Positions 63,936-64,000 of a DNA stretch of 64,000 nt are shown here, in pieces. Origin of the DNA: Aradus depressus (lineage: Eukaryota; Arthropoda; Insecta; Hemiptera; Aradidae); assembly GCA_963662175.1 (NCBI GenBank), contig OY759223.1, forward strand, positions 13,370,249-13,434,248, written 5' to 3'. A program made the position numbers and the translations under genes. Under the pieces are notes generated by a model. It saw only the letters and a program-made list of their open reading frames with translations, did not search any database and was not told the DNA's origin. Positions within the stretch are counted from its first letter, which is position 1; each line of letters opens with the position of its first letter.

Positions 63936-64000
63936 CCTAATCGTTCTTAATATTTTTATTTTTTTTTACATTATTTTCCTTTACTTTTATCATCTCTCTT

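Overview
This is animal nuclear DNA, very probably from an insect. It is AT-rich, the genes are split by GT-AG introns, and SINEs, non-LTR retrotransposons, foldback elements and satellites fill much of the space. The gene content (AFG2B/SPATA5L1-like, PF12044 metallopeptidase, armitage/MOV10L1, boca/MESD, UDP-glycosyltransferases) and a (TTAGG)n motif fit an insect. The order cannot be fixed from the sequence; a hemipteroid is only a guess.

Layout: (1) 504-6212, + strand: the last three visible coding exons of an AFG2B/SPATA5L1-like AAA ATPase. The intron between the last two exons contains a 3-kb array of 66-bp repeats. (2) 9525-15140, - strand: a complete four-exon PF12044 zinc metallopeptidase with an HELGH motif. 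(3) 15759-39123, - strand: about 20 exons of an Armitage/MOV10L1 RNA helicase of the piRNA pathway. Its introns hold a 7SL (SRP) RNA gene, two 5S rRNA genes, LINE 3' fragments and many SINEs. (4) 39861-43692, + strand: boca/MESD, divergent from armitage across about 740 bp. (5) 46631-51028, - strand: a complete four-exon UGT. (6) about 53240-57300, - strand: a Jockey-type LINE with both ORFs open, joined by a TAATG stop/start. (7) 60263-62298, - strand: the last two exons of a second UGT. (8) 62640-63935, + strand: two abutting dead LINE fragments.

Exon phases were checked across every junction. All agree except one armitage junction (34182/32702), where a micro-exon or a sequence error is likely. 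One SINE family (about 345 bp, tRNA head) accounts for more than 20 loci. Other repeat families (named B to H here) include foldback elements whose arms carry CTGANGA-stem-GAAAC cores resembling hammerhead ribozymes of Penelope-like elements, a TA-flanked inverted-repeat element with an internal 28-bp minisatellite that resembles its own terminus, and a SINE subfamily carrying a shared 3' extension.

The most interesting points are the three Pol III RNA genes inside a piRNA-helicase gene, the six-frame-open higher-order satellite in the AFG2B intron, the hammerhead-like cores, the SINE tails made of telomere-type repeats, and the open Jockey element.
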